Shown here: positions 36,582 through 45,353 of the stretch, piece after piece
Layout of the letters: each line of letters opens with the position of its first letter
How positions within the stretch are numbered: position 1 is the stretch's first letter
Assembly (NCBI GenBank): GCA_041751095.1
Contig: JBGSYC010000228.1
Span: 1-64,000, forward strand
DNA length: 64,000 nucleotides
Source of the DNA: JADCRZ01 sp041751095
GTDB taxonomy: Bacteria > Bacteroidota > Bacteroidia > Chitinophagales > Chitinophagaceae
Direction: 5' to 3'
Program-made: the position numbers and the translations under genes
Notes under the pieces: generated by a model
Told to the model about the DNA's origin: nothing
Databases searched by the model: none
What the model saw: the letters and a program-made list of their open reading frames with translations, nothing else

Positions 36582-36644
36582 GAATCTGTGTTTAGGGTAA
36601 AAATAGGAAAGGTTTGTCTGAAAGCTACATCAAGTTAGGAATTG

Positions 36645-36778
36645 GCTGTCAGCGGTCAGAGTAGGAGCTATGAGCAGAGGCGATGAGTTGTGAAGGAAGA
36701 ACTCAGGGGGATTTGCCGGAGCCTTACCCCTCATATCATACCCCTATTACTTCCGAACCTTATCAGATCGCTGACAGC
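36645..36778. repeat. Widely spaced inverted repeat in the fabD-folE spacer
   Basis: GCTGTCAGCG at 36645-36654 and its exact complement CGCTGACAGC at 36769-36778 bracket 114 bp. CAGCT-rich sequence of this kind is frequent in Bacteroidota spacers. No function is evident. Confidence 0.5.
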
Positions 36779-36786
36779 TCACAGCT

Positions 36787-37383
36787 CTAATGCAAGTGCG
36801 AACCGATAAGTCTTATAAATTCACTCCGCGTTTCGTTTTTTTCAAACTCTCCCCAGAATGCAGAGGTAGTGGTCACCGAATTTTGTTTCTGAACCCCCCG
36901 CATCATCATACACAGATGGGAGGCTTCAATCACTACAGCTACACCAAGGGGGTTTAAAGTCTCTTTTATAGCCATCATAACCTGATGGGTAAGACGCTCC
37001 TGCACCTGTAAACGGCGGCTATAAATATCAACGACCCTGGCGATTTTGCTTAGCCCGGTAATATAACCGTTTGGGATATAAGCAACGTGTGCTTTTCCAA
37101 AGAAAGGAAGCATGTGATGCTCGCACATACTATATAATTCTATGTCTTTTACAATAACCATTTCACTTACTTCTTCGTGAAACTTAGCCGAAGCAAGCAC
37201 CGCTAACGGATCCATCTGGTAACCCTGGGTAAGAAACTGCATGGCTTTTGCAACACGCTCCGGAGTCTTGAGCAAACCTTCCCTTTGAGCGTCTTCTCCC
37301 AATAATTCCAACGTCTCCCGATAATTATCGATCAGACCCGAAGTAATTTTGTCTTCATATTGTTCAACCCGGTTATATGCCAT
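36787..37383 (-). CDS. folE: GTP cyclohydrolase I
   Basis: 198 residues from the ATG at 37383. The frame is open for a further 32 codons, but that part overlaps the upstream 6-PTPS gene and has no family match. It opens GTP to 7,8-dihydroneopterin triphosphate for folate and related pterins. Motifs: SMCEHHMLPFFGKAHVAYIPNG (Zn Cys and His ligands), LSKIARVVDIYSRRLQVQERLT and EASHLCMMMRGVQKQNS with the second Zn Cys. It is followed by the pterin genes in the same direction. Confidence 0.92.
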   Translation of the reverse strand: MAYNRVEQYEDKITSGLIDNYRETLELLGEDAQREGLLKTPERVAKAMQFLTQGYQMDPLAVLASAKFHEEVSEMVIVKDIELYSMCEHHMLPFFGKAHVAYIPNGYITGLSKIARVVDIYSRRLQVQERLTHQVMMAIKETLNPLGVAVVIEASHLCMMMRGVQKQNSVTTTSAFWGEFEKNETRSEFIRLIGSHLH

Positions 37384-37438
37384 GAAGTTGTGATTTTTTT
37401 TGTGAAAGAAATTTTCGAACCATATCCACCCGGATTTA

Positions 37439-37855
37439 TCAATCCGCCGGGTATTCGACAAAATTTCGTTCCGTTTCATACAATCTTATCTGAAGGTCTA
37501 ATTTCTCGTCGATGTGTTCTCTAAGCAAATGATAAATAACTACTGCGATATTTTCTGCCGTTGGATTCAGGTTCTTAAACTCAATCGTATCAAGGTTAAG
37601 ATTTTTATGATCAAATCTTTCGAGCACTGTTTCTTTAATGATATCCGAAAGCTTTTTGAGATCAATTACAAAGCCCGATTCCTGGTCTGGCTCACCGGTT
37701 ACTCTTACCACCAGTTCGTAATTATGCCCATGAAAGTTGGCATAATTGCACTTTCCGAATATGTCTGCATTCTTTTGGGGATCCCAGGATGTATTATTTA
37801 AACGGTGTGCGGCATTGAAATGCTCCTTGCGGTAAACAGCAACTTTCTTACTCAT
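37439..37855 (-). CDS. 6-pyruvoyl-/6-carboxy-tetrahydropterin synthase family protein, copy 1
   Basis: 138 residues. Zn-binding His residues in EHFNAAHRL and FHGHNYEL, with catalytic Cys in FGKCNYANFHGH, then LDHKNLNLDT-type FDHKNLNLDT and YETERNFVEY. The product of FolE is its likely substrate; it could serve queuosine (QueD), folate or biopterin synthesis. The Cys-x5-HGH spacing is the one seen in eukaryotic-type PTPS, which makes a plain QueD call less sure. Upstream of folE with 55 bp between. Confidence 0.85.
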   Translation of the reverse strand: MSKKVAVYRKEHFNAAHRLNNTSWDPQKNADIFGKCNYANFHGHNYELVVRVTGEPDQESGFVIDLKKLSDIIKETVLERFDHKNLNLDTIEFKNLNPTAENIAVVIYHLLREHIDEKLDLQIRLYETERNFVEYPAD

Positions 37856-38096
37856 TCGTACAATTAATTATTATTGCCTTCAACTTTTTCAGGTTCTTCT
37901 CATTAAATATCCGGAGTCTGTTGGTATTGTCATGAACCACGAAGCAGAGTAATAACGTGATATCTTCGCATTAGTTCACCTGTTGTACAGAGAACAGTGC
38001 AACCCGGATGATTGTTGCACCGATGTGAATAAAACGATCCTAAATCTTCAACATCCCCAACCCAGCAGTAATGAACTTCACCTCATACCCCATACC

Positions 38097-38507
38097 TCAA
38101 TTCCCATAATACTCCACGTAAATCCTCGGTGTTTCATACAATTTGAGACAATGTAGAGAAACGCCGCCAGGCAAAGCTATGATAAGCTGGTTCCAGATGC
38201 CTTTTACAAGGTTCTCCGTTGAACAGATTTTATCCCGCAGAAAGTCAACATCAAGATTGAGATTCTTATGGTCAAGCAACTCGAGCACATGTTCTTTGAT
38301 AATATCGCTTAATCTTTTGGCATCGAATAAAAATCCGGTGTTTTCATCCACTTCTCCTTTAATGGTGACATACAATTCATAGTTATGCCCGTGCCAGTTT
38401 TCATTGGCACATTTTCCAAATACCGCTTCATTCTGTTCATAATCCCATTTTGGATTATAAAGCCTGTGCGCTGCATTAAAATGTTCAACGCGCGTCAGAT
38501 ACACCAT
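38097..38507 (-). CDS. 6-pyruvoyl-/6-carboxy-tetrahydropterin synthase family protein, copy 2
   Basis: 136 residues from the ATG at 38507; the frame extends upstream to 38615, but the preceding residues (CCPSLRKPRQ) do not match the family. Motifs: EHFNAAHRLYNPKWDYEQN, FGKCANENWHGHNYEL (catalytic Cys, Zn His) and LDHKNLNLD. A paralogue of the gene 240 bp away, about 50% identical by eye. One may serve queuosine, the other a pterin cofactor. Confidence 0.85.
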   Translation of the reverse strand: MVYLTRVEHFNAAHRLYNPKWDYEQNEAVFGKCANENWHGHNYELYVTIKGEVDENTGFLFDAKRLSDIIKEHVLELLDHKNLNLDVDFLRDKICSTENLVKGIWNQLIIALPGGVSLHCLKLYETPRIYVEYYGN

Positions 38508-38624
38508 TGTTATATAGAAATTTTTTGCGAAGTTAGGAAAATTACTACTGAGTGATGCCTGCCGCGGTTTCCGTAGTGACGGGCAGCAGGTATTTATTAT
38601 AACTTTATCTTTCAATAATAAGGA

Positions 38625-39287
38625 ATGAAGATAGGAATTGCAGCTTCGACTTTGCCTGAGTTACAACCCACGATAGATTTTTTACAGCAGCCTTCCCTGA
38701 ATCATCCGGACCATACATTTGAAGTTTGCATCACAGGCATCGGATGCATGGCTGCAACTTACAGGCTTGGGGATTTTATAAGAAAACATAAACCCGATTG
38801 CATCATTCAGTCTGGAATAGGTGGAAAATTCACCGGCAGATTTTCGTTGGGTGAGGTGGTTAAAATCAAAGAGGAAGTGATGGGTGACCTTGGTGTTGAA
38901 GAGAACGGCCGGTTTTTGGATATGTTTGACCTGGGATTGATGGCTGCATCGGTTCATCCTTTTGCCAACAAAAGGTTAATCAATCCACATATCGGTTACT
39001 GGACGAATATTGATATTCCTCTGGCCTCCGCCGTTTCTGTTAATGAGATAACTACGCGTGAATCACGGGCCACGTTACTGAAGGAGAAATATGGTTGTGA
39101 AATAGAATCCATGGAAGGCGCTGCCTTACATTACGTGTGCCTGCAGGAAAATATTCCTTTTATCCAGTTTCGTTCTGTTTCAAATGAGGTGGGGCAGAGA
39201 GATAAAAGCAAATGGCAGTTGAAGGAAGCCATTCATAATTTAAACGAAAATCTGGTAAGTATGATCAGGAAAACTTATATGATATGA
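38625..39287 (+). CDS. mqnB: Futalosine hydrolase
   Basis: 220 residues. It removes adenine/hypoxanthine from futalosine in the futalosine route to menaquinone. The nucleoside-phosphorylase-like fold shows in CITGIGCMAATYRL, QSGIGGKFTGRFSLGEVV, VSVNEITTRESRA, ESMEGAALHYVCLQENIPFIQFRSVSNEVG. Its last bases overlap the start of mqnD (ATGA), so the two are translationally coupled. Confidence 0.92.
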   Translation: MKIGIAASTLPELQPTIDFLQQPSLNHPDHTFEVCITGIGCMAATYRLGDFIRKHKPDCIIQSGIGGKFTGRFSLGEVVKIKEEVMGDLGVEENGRFLDMFDLGLMAASVHPFANKRLINPHIGYWTNIDIPLASAVSVNEITTRESRATLLKEKYGCEIESMEGAALHYVCLQENIPFIQFRSVSNEVGQRDKSKWQLKEAIHNLNENLVSMIRKTYMI

Positions 39288-40117
39288 CATTCACGCTTGG
39301 TTTTTCGCCGTGCCCCAATGATACATTCATTTTTGATGCGCTGGTGAATAAAAAGATAGATACCGAAGGCTTCGATTTTGAACCGGCACTGAATGACGTT
39401 CAAACGCTCAATGAGCTTGCCCTGCAATCAGGCCTTGATATTACCAAGATAAGCTATGGCGTTTTACCCCTCGTAGATGAAAATTATCATTTGCTTAATG
39501 CAGGCGGCGCCCTTGGAAAAGGGGTAGGTCCTCTGCTGATAGCAAAAAAAGAGATCCCATTAAACGGGATAACGTCTGCTACAATCGCAATTCCAGGCAA
39601 AAACACCACCGCTAACCTGTTGTTTTCGCTGGCATTTCCCCAATCCACAAAAAAGCAATACATGTTGTTTTCAATGATTGAAGAGGCAGTTCTCAATGGG
39701 TCCGTTGATGCCGGTGTGATTATCCATGAAAACCGCTTTACGTACCGGCAAAAGGGGCTGGTGAAGCTGATAGATCTCGGTGAATACTGGGAAAGCGAAA
39801 CCCGGTCCCCGATTCCTTTAGGAGGAATAGTGATCCGTAAATCTTTCGAACCGGTAATCGGGCAAAAGGTAGATCGCCTGATCCGGCGGGGCATAGAATA
39901 TGCATTTGGTAATTATCCAATGATTCCAGAGTACGTAAAGAAACATTCGCAGGAAATGGACGAGCACGTGATGCGTCAGCATATTGATCTGTATGTGAAC
40001 AACTATTCCCTCGACCTGGGGGAAGACGGGAAGTTAGCCGTGAGCCATTTGCTGGAGATTTACCATAAGCTGGAACAAGAGAAAACGCCACTGGAAGATG
40101 GCAGGCCTGTTTTATGA
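39284..40117 (+). CDS. mqnD: 1,4-dihydroxy-6-naphthoate synthase
   Basis: 277 residues. It converts cyclic dehypoxanthine futalosine to 1,4-dihydroxy-6-naphthoate. MqnA/MqnD-type periplasmic-binding fold: FSPCPNDTFIFDALVNKK, DITKISYGVLPLV, GGALGKGVGPLLIAKKEI, IAIPGKNTTANLL, GVIIHENRFTY (catalytic His region) and PIPLGGIVIRKSF. It overlaps mqnB upstream and the next gene downstream, each by ATGA. Confidence 0.93.
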   Translation: MTFTLGFSPCPNDTFIFDALVNKKIDTEGFDFEPALNDVQTLNELALQSGLDITKISYGVLPLVDENYHLLNAGGALGKGVGPLLIAKKEIPLNGITSATIAIPGKNTTANLLFSLAFPQSTKKQYMLFSMIEEAVLNGSVDAGVIIHENRFTYRQKGLVKLIDLGEYWESETRSPIPLGGIVIRKSFEPVIGQKVDRLIRRGIEYAFGNYPMIPEYVKKHSQEMDEHVMRQHIDLYVNNYSLDLGEDGKLAVSHLLEIYHKLEQEKTPLEDGRPVL

Positions 40118-41445
40118 AGAATCCTTACGTGCTGAAGTGCATGCTGTTTTTATTTTATGTGCTTTTGTCTGAAACGGTTGCTGCACAGGACCGTGATACG
40201 ACCAAAACGGTTGATACTGCCAAAGCGCAGGTAACTGTTTTTATTGACTGTAATACGGGGTGTGACCTCCAATATGTGAAAACCGACCTCAACTTTGTGG
40301 ATTTCGCACCCGATAGGTTTACGTCTAATGTTTATATCATGCTGACCGGGCAGACCACCGGTTCGGGCGGAAAAGAGTTGGTGTTGTATTTTTCCGGCTC
40401 ACAAAAATTTGCCGGCATGGAAGATACCCTCAGGTTTTTCCGAAACAGTGTAGATACGGACGATGAATACAGGAAGACGCTTCTACAATATCTTAAACTG
40501 GGCTTAACCAGGTATATCAGTAAAACCGCATTAGCTCCGCGGCTGACGATTTCCGCCACGCCCAAAGGTGGTGAAAAAGAGGAAGCCATCAATGCACTTA
40601 GCAAGAAATCGGATAAATGGAATTTTTGGGTGTTTACTGTCGGGCTGAATGGCAGTCTTAACTCTGACGATTTTAGCAGAAATCTAAAAGCAGGCGGAGA
40701 TTTAAATGCAGGCAGGGTCACCGAAAAACTAAAAATGAATTTCAACGTATCTACGTCAAAGAATGAAAGAAAGATCACCTACAACGGTGATGAATCCACC
40801 TTTATCATTAACAGCTCCAATTTTAACGGCACCATTGTAAAAAGCATACGTTCACACATTGGAATTGGAGGGTTTATAAACGCACGCAGAAGCACCTTCA
40901 GCAATTATGATGTTGAAGTCAATGTTTATCCTGCTATTGAATACAGTATTTTTCCCTATAAAGACGCTGTGAAGAAACTAATCACAATTCTGTATCAGGC
41001 CGGAAAGGGTTATAAAAACTATATAGACACTTCCTACTATGGTGCAGTTTCGCAATGGACAACAAAACAGGATTTGTCGGTAAATGTGGGTTTCATTCAA
41101 AAGTGGGGGAACATTAACGCCTATGTGTCGTACGAAAATTTTCTTAATTCCTTTGCGCTCAACAACAAAACCGTTAAGGGCAGTGATATCAACAATCTTT
41201 CTTTCGGAGGTAATATGGAGTTCAGGATATTAAAAGGATTATCGGTCGAACTCTCATCGCGGGCAAATTTCACAAAAGGTATTTACCCGAATATAGCCAG
41301 AAAATCCTTTAGCCGCGACGCTCTCCTCACGAACTCCCAGCAATACCCCACTCAGAGGGGCCTTAACGTGAATATGGGCATCAACTACCGGTTTGGTTCA
41401 ATATATAATAATGTAGTTAACCCGAGATTTACCGGCAGAAGGTAA
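40114..41445 (+). CDS. Secreted/outer-membrane beta-barrel-like protein
   Basis: 443 residues. Signal peptide (CMLFLFYVLLSETVAAQ), then a region with FIDCNTGCDLQYVKTDLNFVDF, a conserved Bacteroidota domain of unknown function. From about residue 185 it is a series of alternating amphipathic strands (KWNFWVFTVGLNG, KMNFNVSTSKNER, IGIGGFINARRST and so on) to GINYRFGSIYNN, typical of an outer-membrane beta barrel. It is translationally coupled to mqnD, but no link to menaquinone synthesis is implied by the sequence. Confidence 0.75.
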   Translation: MKNPYVLKCMLFLFYVLLSETVAAQDRDTTKTVDTAKAQVTVFIDCNTGCDLQYVKTDLNFVDFAPDRFTSNVYIMLTGQTTGSGGKELVLYFSGSQKFAGMEDTLRFFRNSVDTDDEYRKTLLQYLKLGLTRYISKTALAPRLTISATPKGGEKEEAINALSKKSDKWNFWVFTVGLNGSLNSDDFSRNLKAGGDLNAGRVTEKLKMNFNVSTSKNERKITYNGDESTFIINSSNFNGTIVKSIRSHIGIGGFINARRSTFSNYDVEVNVYPAIEYSIFPYKDAVKKLITILYQAGKGYKNYIDTSYYGAVSQWTTKQDLSVNVGFIQKWGNINAYVSYENFLNSFALNNKTVKGSDINNLSFGGNMEFRILKGLSVELSSRANFTKGIYPNIARKSFSRDALLTNSQQYPTQRGLNVNMGINYRFGSIYNNVVNPRFTGRR

Positions 41446-41447
41446 TG

Positions 41448-42764
41448 TTACACACGTACAGATCTGACTGCCTGGCCGTATACTTCAAGGCACCTCTTTC
41501 TTGCAAACTCGTGTTCTACAATCGGTTTGGGATAAGTGAATTCCTGGAACTCAGGCACCCATTTCCGGATATAGTGTAAATCCGGATCAAACTTTTTTGT
41601 TTGAAGCGCAGGGTTGAATATCCGGAAGTACGGTGCTGCATCACATCCGCTGCCACAAGCCCACTGCCACCCTCCATTATTTGAAGCAAGGTCAAAATCA
41701 AGAAGCTTTTGCGCAAAATAAGCCTCACCCCATCGCCAGTCGATAAGTAAATGTTTGGTGAGAAATGAAGCAACAACCATCCGCACCCGGTTGTGTATAA
41801 AACCTGTTTCGTTCATTTCCCGCATGCCTGCATCTACGATAGGATAACCCGTTAAACCAACGCACCATCTTTGAAACTCTTCTTTATTATTTCTCCATTG
41901 GATATTGTCATACTCCGGTTTGAATGCAGCGCCTTTCCCTATTGCCGGAAAGTTCCACAGCACCATCTGGTAAAAATCCCTCCATATCAATTCATTCAAA
42001 AACGAAGCGCTAATTCTGCGACTTCTTCCGGCAATGTCCCGGATGCTGACTGTGCCAAAACGAAGGTGAACGCCCAACTTCGATGTACTATTCTTTCCGG
42101 GGAAGTTTCTTTCATCGCCATATTTACTAACTATTTCTTCGTGAAGTTCTTTAGAAGGAAAAGGTTTATCCACGTGGTTAAAACCCATTGAACCTAAAGA
42201 CGGAATTTGCTGTGGTTCATGCTTAAAAAACTGGCCGGTATATTTATCAATCTCATACGGTTTCAGGTAGAAGTCATTCAGCTTTGCCAGCCACTTCCTC
42301 GAATAGGGTGAATATACGCTGTAGGGAGTGCCGTCTTCTTTCATCACCTCTTCCTTTTCAAATATCACCTGGTCTTTATATGTGTGCAATTGAGCACCGG
42401 CTTTTTTTAATATGTCAGCAATTGCTCCATCCCTGGCTTTTGCATATGGTTCGTAATCGCTGTTGGTAAATACATGAAGGATTTTATACTTTGACAGCAA
42501 CCGCTGAAATACTTCCTGCGGGTATCCATAATGCACTTCCATATCAGACCCCTTTTCCCGAAGTTGTTGTTGTAATTCAACGATTGCGGCATGAATGAAT
42601 TCTACCCTCCGATCCGCTTTTTCCTCCAGGTCGTCAAGTATGTATTTGTCAAAAATGAATATGGGAAGAACCGGCAGGCCTGCCTTCAGTGCATGGTGCA
42701 GCCCGGCATTGTCATATAAACGGAGGTCTCGGCGGAACCAGAAAATGTTGATGGCTTGCTGCAT
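41448..42764 (-). CDS. Deoxyribodipyrimidine photolyase/cryptochrome family protein
   Basis: 438 residues. Cofactor-binding N-domain FWFRRDLRLYDNAGLHHAL to about residue 130; FAD-binding domain with LNELIWRDFYQMVLW, GYPIVDAGMREMNETGFIHNRVRMVVASFL, DFDLASNNGGWQWACGSGCDAAPYFRIFNP. It repairs UV cyclobutane dimers using light (class I photolyase type). The complete Trp and Asn region and size support an active photolyase rather than a signalling cryptochrome. Convergent with the beta-barrel gene; stops are 2 bp apart. Confidence 0.92.
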   Translation of the reverse strand: MQQAINIFWFRRDLRLYDNAGLHHALKAGLPVLPIFIFDKYILDDLEEKADRRVEFIHAAIVELQQQLREKGSDMEVHYGYPQEVFQRLLSKYKILHVFTNSDYEPYAKARDGAIADILKKAGAQLHTYKDQVIFEKEEVMKEDGTPYSVYSPYSRKWLAKLNDFYLKPYEIDKYTGQFFKHEPQQIPSLGSMGFNHVDKPFPSKELHEEIVSKYGDERNFPGKNSTSKLGVHLRFGTVSIRDIAGRSRRISASFLNELIWRDFYQMVLWNFPAIGKGAAFKPEYDNIQWRNNKEEFQRWCVGLTGYPIVDAGMREMNETGFIHNRVRMVVASFLTKHLLIDWRWGEAYFAQKLLDFDLASNNGGWQWACGSGCDAAPYFRIFNPALQTKKFDPDLHYIRKWVPEFQEFTYPKPIVEHEFARKRCLEVYGQAVRSVRV

Positions 42765-42822
42765 AAATGCTGAGAATTACAGATGGTCATTGAAGAACAA
42801 ATTATTGAACCAAAAGTTGAGC

Positions 42823-43659
42823 TTATGGTCCGGGATTCTCAGCCAGTGGAATTATCATCCGGGCGGTAAGCGTATGGCTGTATTTTGAGCTTCTGAAAGA
42901 ACCAACCGGCCGCACTCCGTAAATGGAATTGGTAAGGAATATCTCATCTGCGCCTAAAAGGTCTTCGACAGTCAGTGATTTCTCTTCAGGTTCATTACCC
43001 CTGACAAATAGTTTTTCAAGCAGGTGTCTTCTCATTACCCCGGCTACACAACCGTCAGACAGCTGGGGAGTGTATATCCTTTCGTCTTTTATCATGAAAA
43101 CATTCGCGATAGTGGTATCACAAATATTTCCCGTGGAGTTGAGAATAAAGCAATCGTCTAATTTCTTTTCGGTGGCGTACAAGGCTCCCATCAGGTATGG
43201 CAGATAATTGTTCGACTTCAGGTTGGCAAATGAATCAACCGGTTTCCGGGCATGCGGATAAACATCCACCCGGGCGGGTTCTGTATTGATTTCAGCGTCC
43301 AGTGCGAACGTTTGAATGATATAATTCGGATCATGGTTTTCGGCGTCATAAAGGCCCCCCTTTCCGCGGAAGATCATCAGCCGTACGCGCGCAAGCTGGC
43401 GATGACCGTTTTTAATACTAAGGGCAAATATCTGTTCTGACAGAAATGCAGGAGTAAAATAGCCGGACTCATTAAATTTTAGCAGGCGGAGCCCTGTAAA
43501 AAGCCGGTCATAGTGGTAAGAGGCTAAACTGATGGTTCCATCGACAAGCTTCATCGTCTCAAATAAGCCATCACCATATCGCAATCCCCGGTTATCAGCT
43601 GTAATTATCGCCTCCTGTGAACTGAATACTGTACCATTGTAATTAAGATATTGGGGCAT
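42823..43659 (-). CDS. Class IV aminotransferase (BCAT/ADC-lyase family)
   Basis: 278 residues. Fold type IV PLP enzyme: RGLRYGDGLFETMKL, the Lys-containing LKSNNYLPYLMGALYA, then DCFILNSTGNICDTTIANVFMIK and CVAGVMRRHLLEKL. This resembles branched-chain aminotransferase or 4-amino-4-deoxychorismate lyase. The residue usually Glu before N-x-F is Asp here (ICDTTIANVF). Same strand as the photolyase, 58 bp upstream. Which substrate it uses cannot be told. Confidence 0.82.
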   Translation of the reverse strand: MPQYLNYNGTVFSSQEAIITADNRGLRYGDGLFETMKLVDGTISLASYHYDRLFTGLRLLKFNESGYFTPAFLSEQIFALSIKNGHRQLARVRLMIFRGKGGLYDAENHDPNYIIQTFALDAEINTEPARVDVYPHARKPVDSFANLKSNNYLPYLMGALYATEKKLDDCFILNSTGNICDTTIANVFMIKDERIYTPQLSDGCVAGVMRRHLLEKLFVRGNEPEEKSLTVEDLLGADEIFLTNSIYGVRPVGSFRSSKYSHTLTARMIIPLAENPGP

Positions 43660-43740
43660 GGTACGAAAATAAGTTATTGAATAAGGCTTATTAAATATTC
43701 TGATATTCTGGCGAATGAAGGCGGCTGAAGACCGATAACG

Positions 43741-44412
43741 CTATTCTCCCTCTTTCAGAATGCCGTGCTTTACAGCATACATTACAAGTCCGGCCATACT
43801 TTTTGCACCCGTTTTTAACTTCAGCTTGTCGCGAATGGCTTCAACGGTTCTCGGACTGATTTCCACGAGCTCGGCAATTTCCCTTGTAGTTTTTTCCTGG
43901 CACATTAATTTTAATATCCGGAGTTCTTTGTCCGTAAGGAGCGAATCTTCATGGCTTTCCAATTCCAGTCTCCTGCTCCGGAGGCCTGAAAGAAGTGCTT
44001 TGTTCGTAAGGTCATTGAAAAAAAATTCCTGCTCATAACAGGTTTTTATGGCCAGGTAAATTGTTTCCGGATCTGAATTTTTTGTCAGGTAAGAATTGGC
44101 ACCGATCTCCATTAATTTGGAGATCATTGAGTGATCATTATGCATGGAAAGAATAATAACTTTCACAGCGGGGTATAACTTACGTATCTCCGGCAAAGTG
44201 GTAATGCCGTCCATAACAGGCATCTGTATATCAAGTAGAATTACATCAGGTGCAATGTGTTTTAACATGTTCAGCAGTTGCAGGCCATTTTCAGCTTCGG
44301 CAATTAACTGAATATCGTTTTTTTGGGATAGAGCCGTTTTAACACCTGCCCGGAATAAAGCATGATCATCAGCAATAGCTACCTTGATCGTAGAAGGTTC
44401 AGTAATTTCCAT
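43741..44412 (-). CDS. NarL/LuxR-type response regulator
   Basis: 223 residues. Receiver domain with DDH near residues 15-17, phospho-acceptor D61 (LLDIQMPVMDG), Ser in ILSMHN and Lys in YLTKNSD. The C-terminal LuxR-type helix-turn-helix is at about 160-215 (LTDKELRILKLMCQEKTTREIAELVEISPRTVEAIRDKLKLKTG). A cognate kinase is not adjacent. Confidence 0.9.
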   Translation of the reverse strand: MEITEPSTIKVAIADDHALFRAGVKTALSQKNDIQLIAEAENGLQLLNMLKHIAPDVILLDIQMPVMDGITTLPEIRKLYPAVKVIILSMHNDHSMISKLMEIGANSYLTKNSDPETIYLAIKTCYEQEFFFNDLTNKALLSGLRSRRLELESHEDSLLTDKELRILKLMCQEKTTREIAELVEISPRTVEAIRDKLKLKTGAKSMAGLVMYAVKHGILKEGE

Positions 44413-45353
44413 GTAGGGATTGTTTCAGGACTAAATTGCAAGCACTTTTCAACTTCATGATGCAAATTGCTAATTGTTTTGAACATTTGCTATAGTATTA
44501 GTACGTGTTATGAAATTCTTTAATGATAAATCTTTTACATAGGTGAAACAATACTATACAACCGTATAAATACCAAAGATCAGGTAAATCCCGAATCTTT
44601 AAAATTGGGCATTTTTGCTATTGTTTAAGGTTAAGCATTATCTAATTTTGTATAAGTAAAAATGGTGGATTACAAATCTAACGATCTTCGCAGTATCCCT
44701 TGAAGCTATCCGCGGTCATTACACTTACGTGTTGTATTAATGCGTTTTTGTTATTCGATATGACTCTTCCTCATTTTTGATGACATGGTAAAAGCAAATG
44801 TATGCAGAGCAGTTTGCAAGTTCTGCAAATACTCCATGCTGTTTAGCATGTGCTGACAGAGGCGGGAAGATAGCTGTTAAATACGTGAGTTTACTATAGT
44901 ATTTGCCTGTGATTTATATTTCAATAATAACGTAGTAGCGAAAGCATGAATCGATTTGATTATGTTTAGAGGGTATAACCGAATTTGCGGGCTTTTTTGC
45001 TTTCTTGGTTTACTTAACTTTTATTGTTTATAGATTCAGGCATTTTTTGTGATACACCACAATGTGAAATGGAAGTAATGCTGATGTTTCAAATAGCAGA
45101 TCTGAAGTGCAGGAAGATCTTTTGCCTTACGTACTACGAATTTTCGCTATCGATAATAAGCCTTTACGGGAATGTTAGTGTTCAGGGTAACACAAAGGAC
45201 ACGATGAGGCACGAAGAACACTAACATTTAATATATTCATTCATTCATTCAGGCAAAGTAATACGTCGTGAACTTTGTGCCATCGTAGTGAACTTTGTGT
45301 TCCTTCAGACTTGGAAATTATCAGTTTGTTGTCATCTTTTTATGCCTTAGCGC
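44413..45353. other. 941-bp non-coding stretch with short repeats
   Basis: Very A/T-rich, with no frame showing protein character. Near its right end are TTCATTCATTCATTCAG and two copies of GTGAACTTTGTG (45268-45279 and 45288-45299), plus CACAAAGGACACGATGAGGCACGAAG at about 45189, which resembles in part the complement of the same words. This looks like a structured intergenic repeat rather than a gene. Confidence 0.55.

Noticed and set aside
37384..37479. N-terminal extension of folE
   Set aside because: It overlaps the 6-PTPS gene and does not match the family; the ATG at 37383 gives the normal start.
45024..45224. 66-residue plus-strand frame in the gene-free region
   Set aside because: Composition and lack of a ribosome site do not support a gene, and it includes part of the repeat-like sequence.
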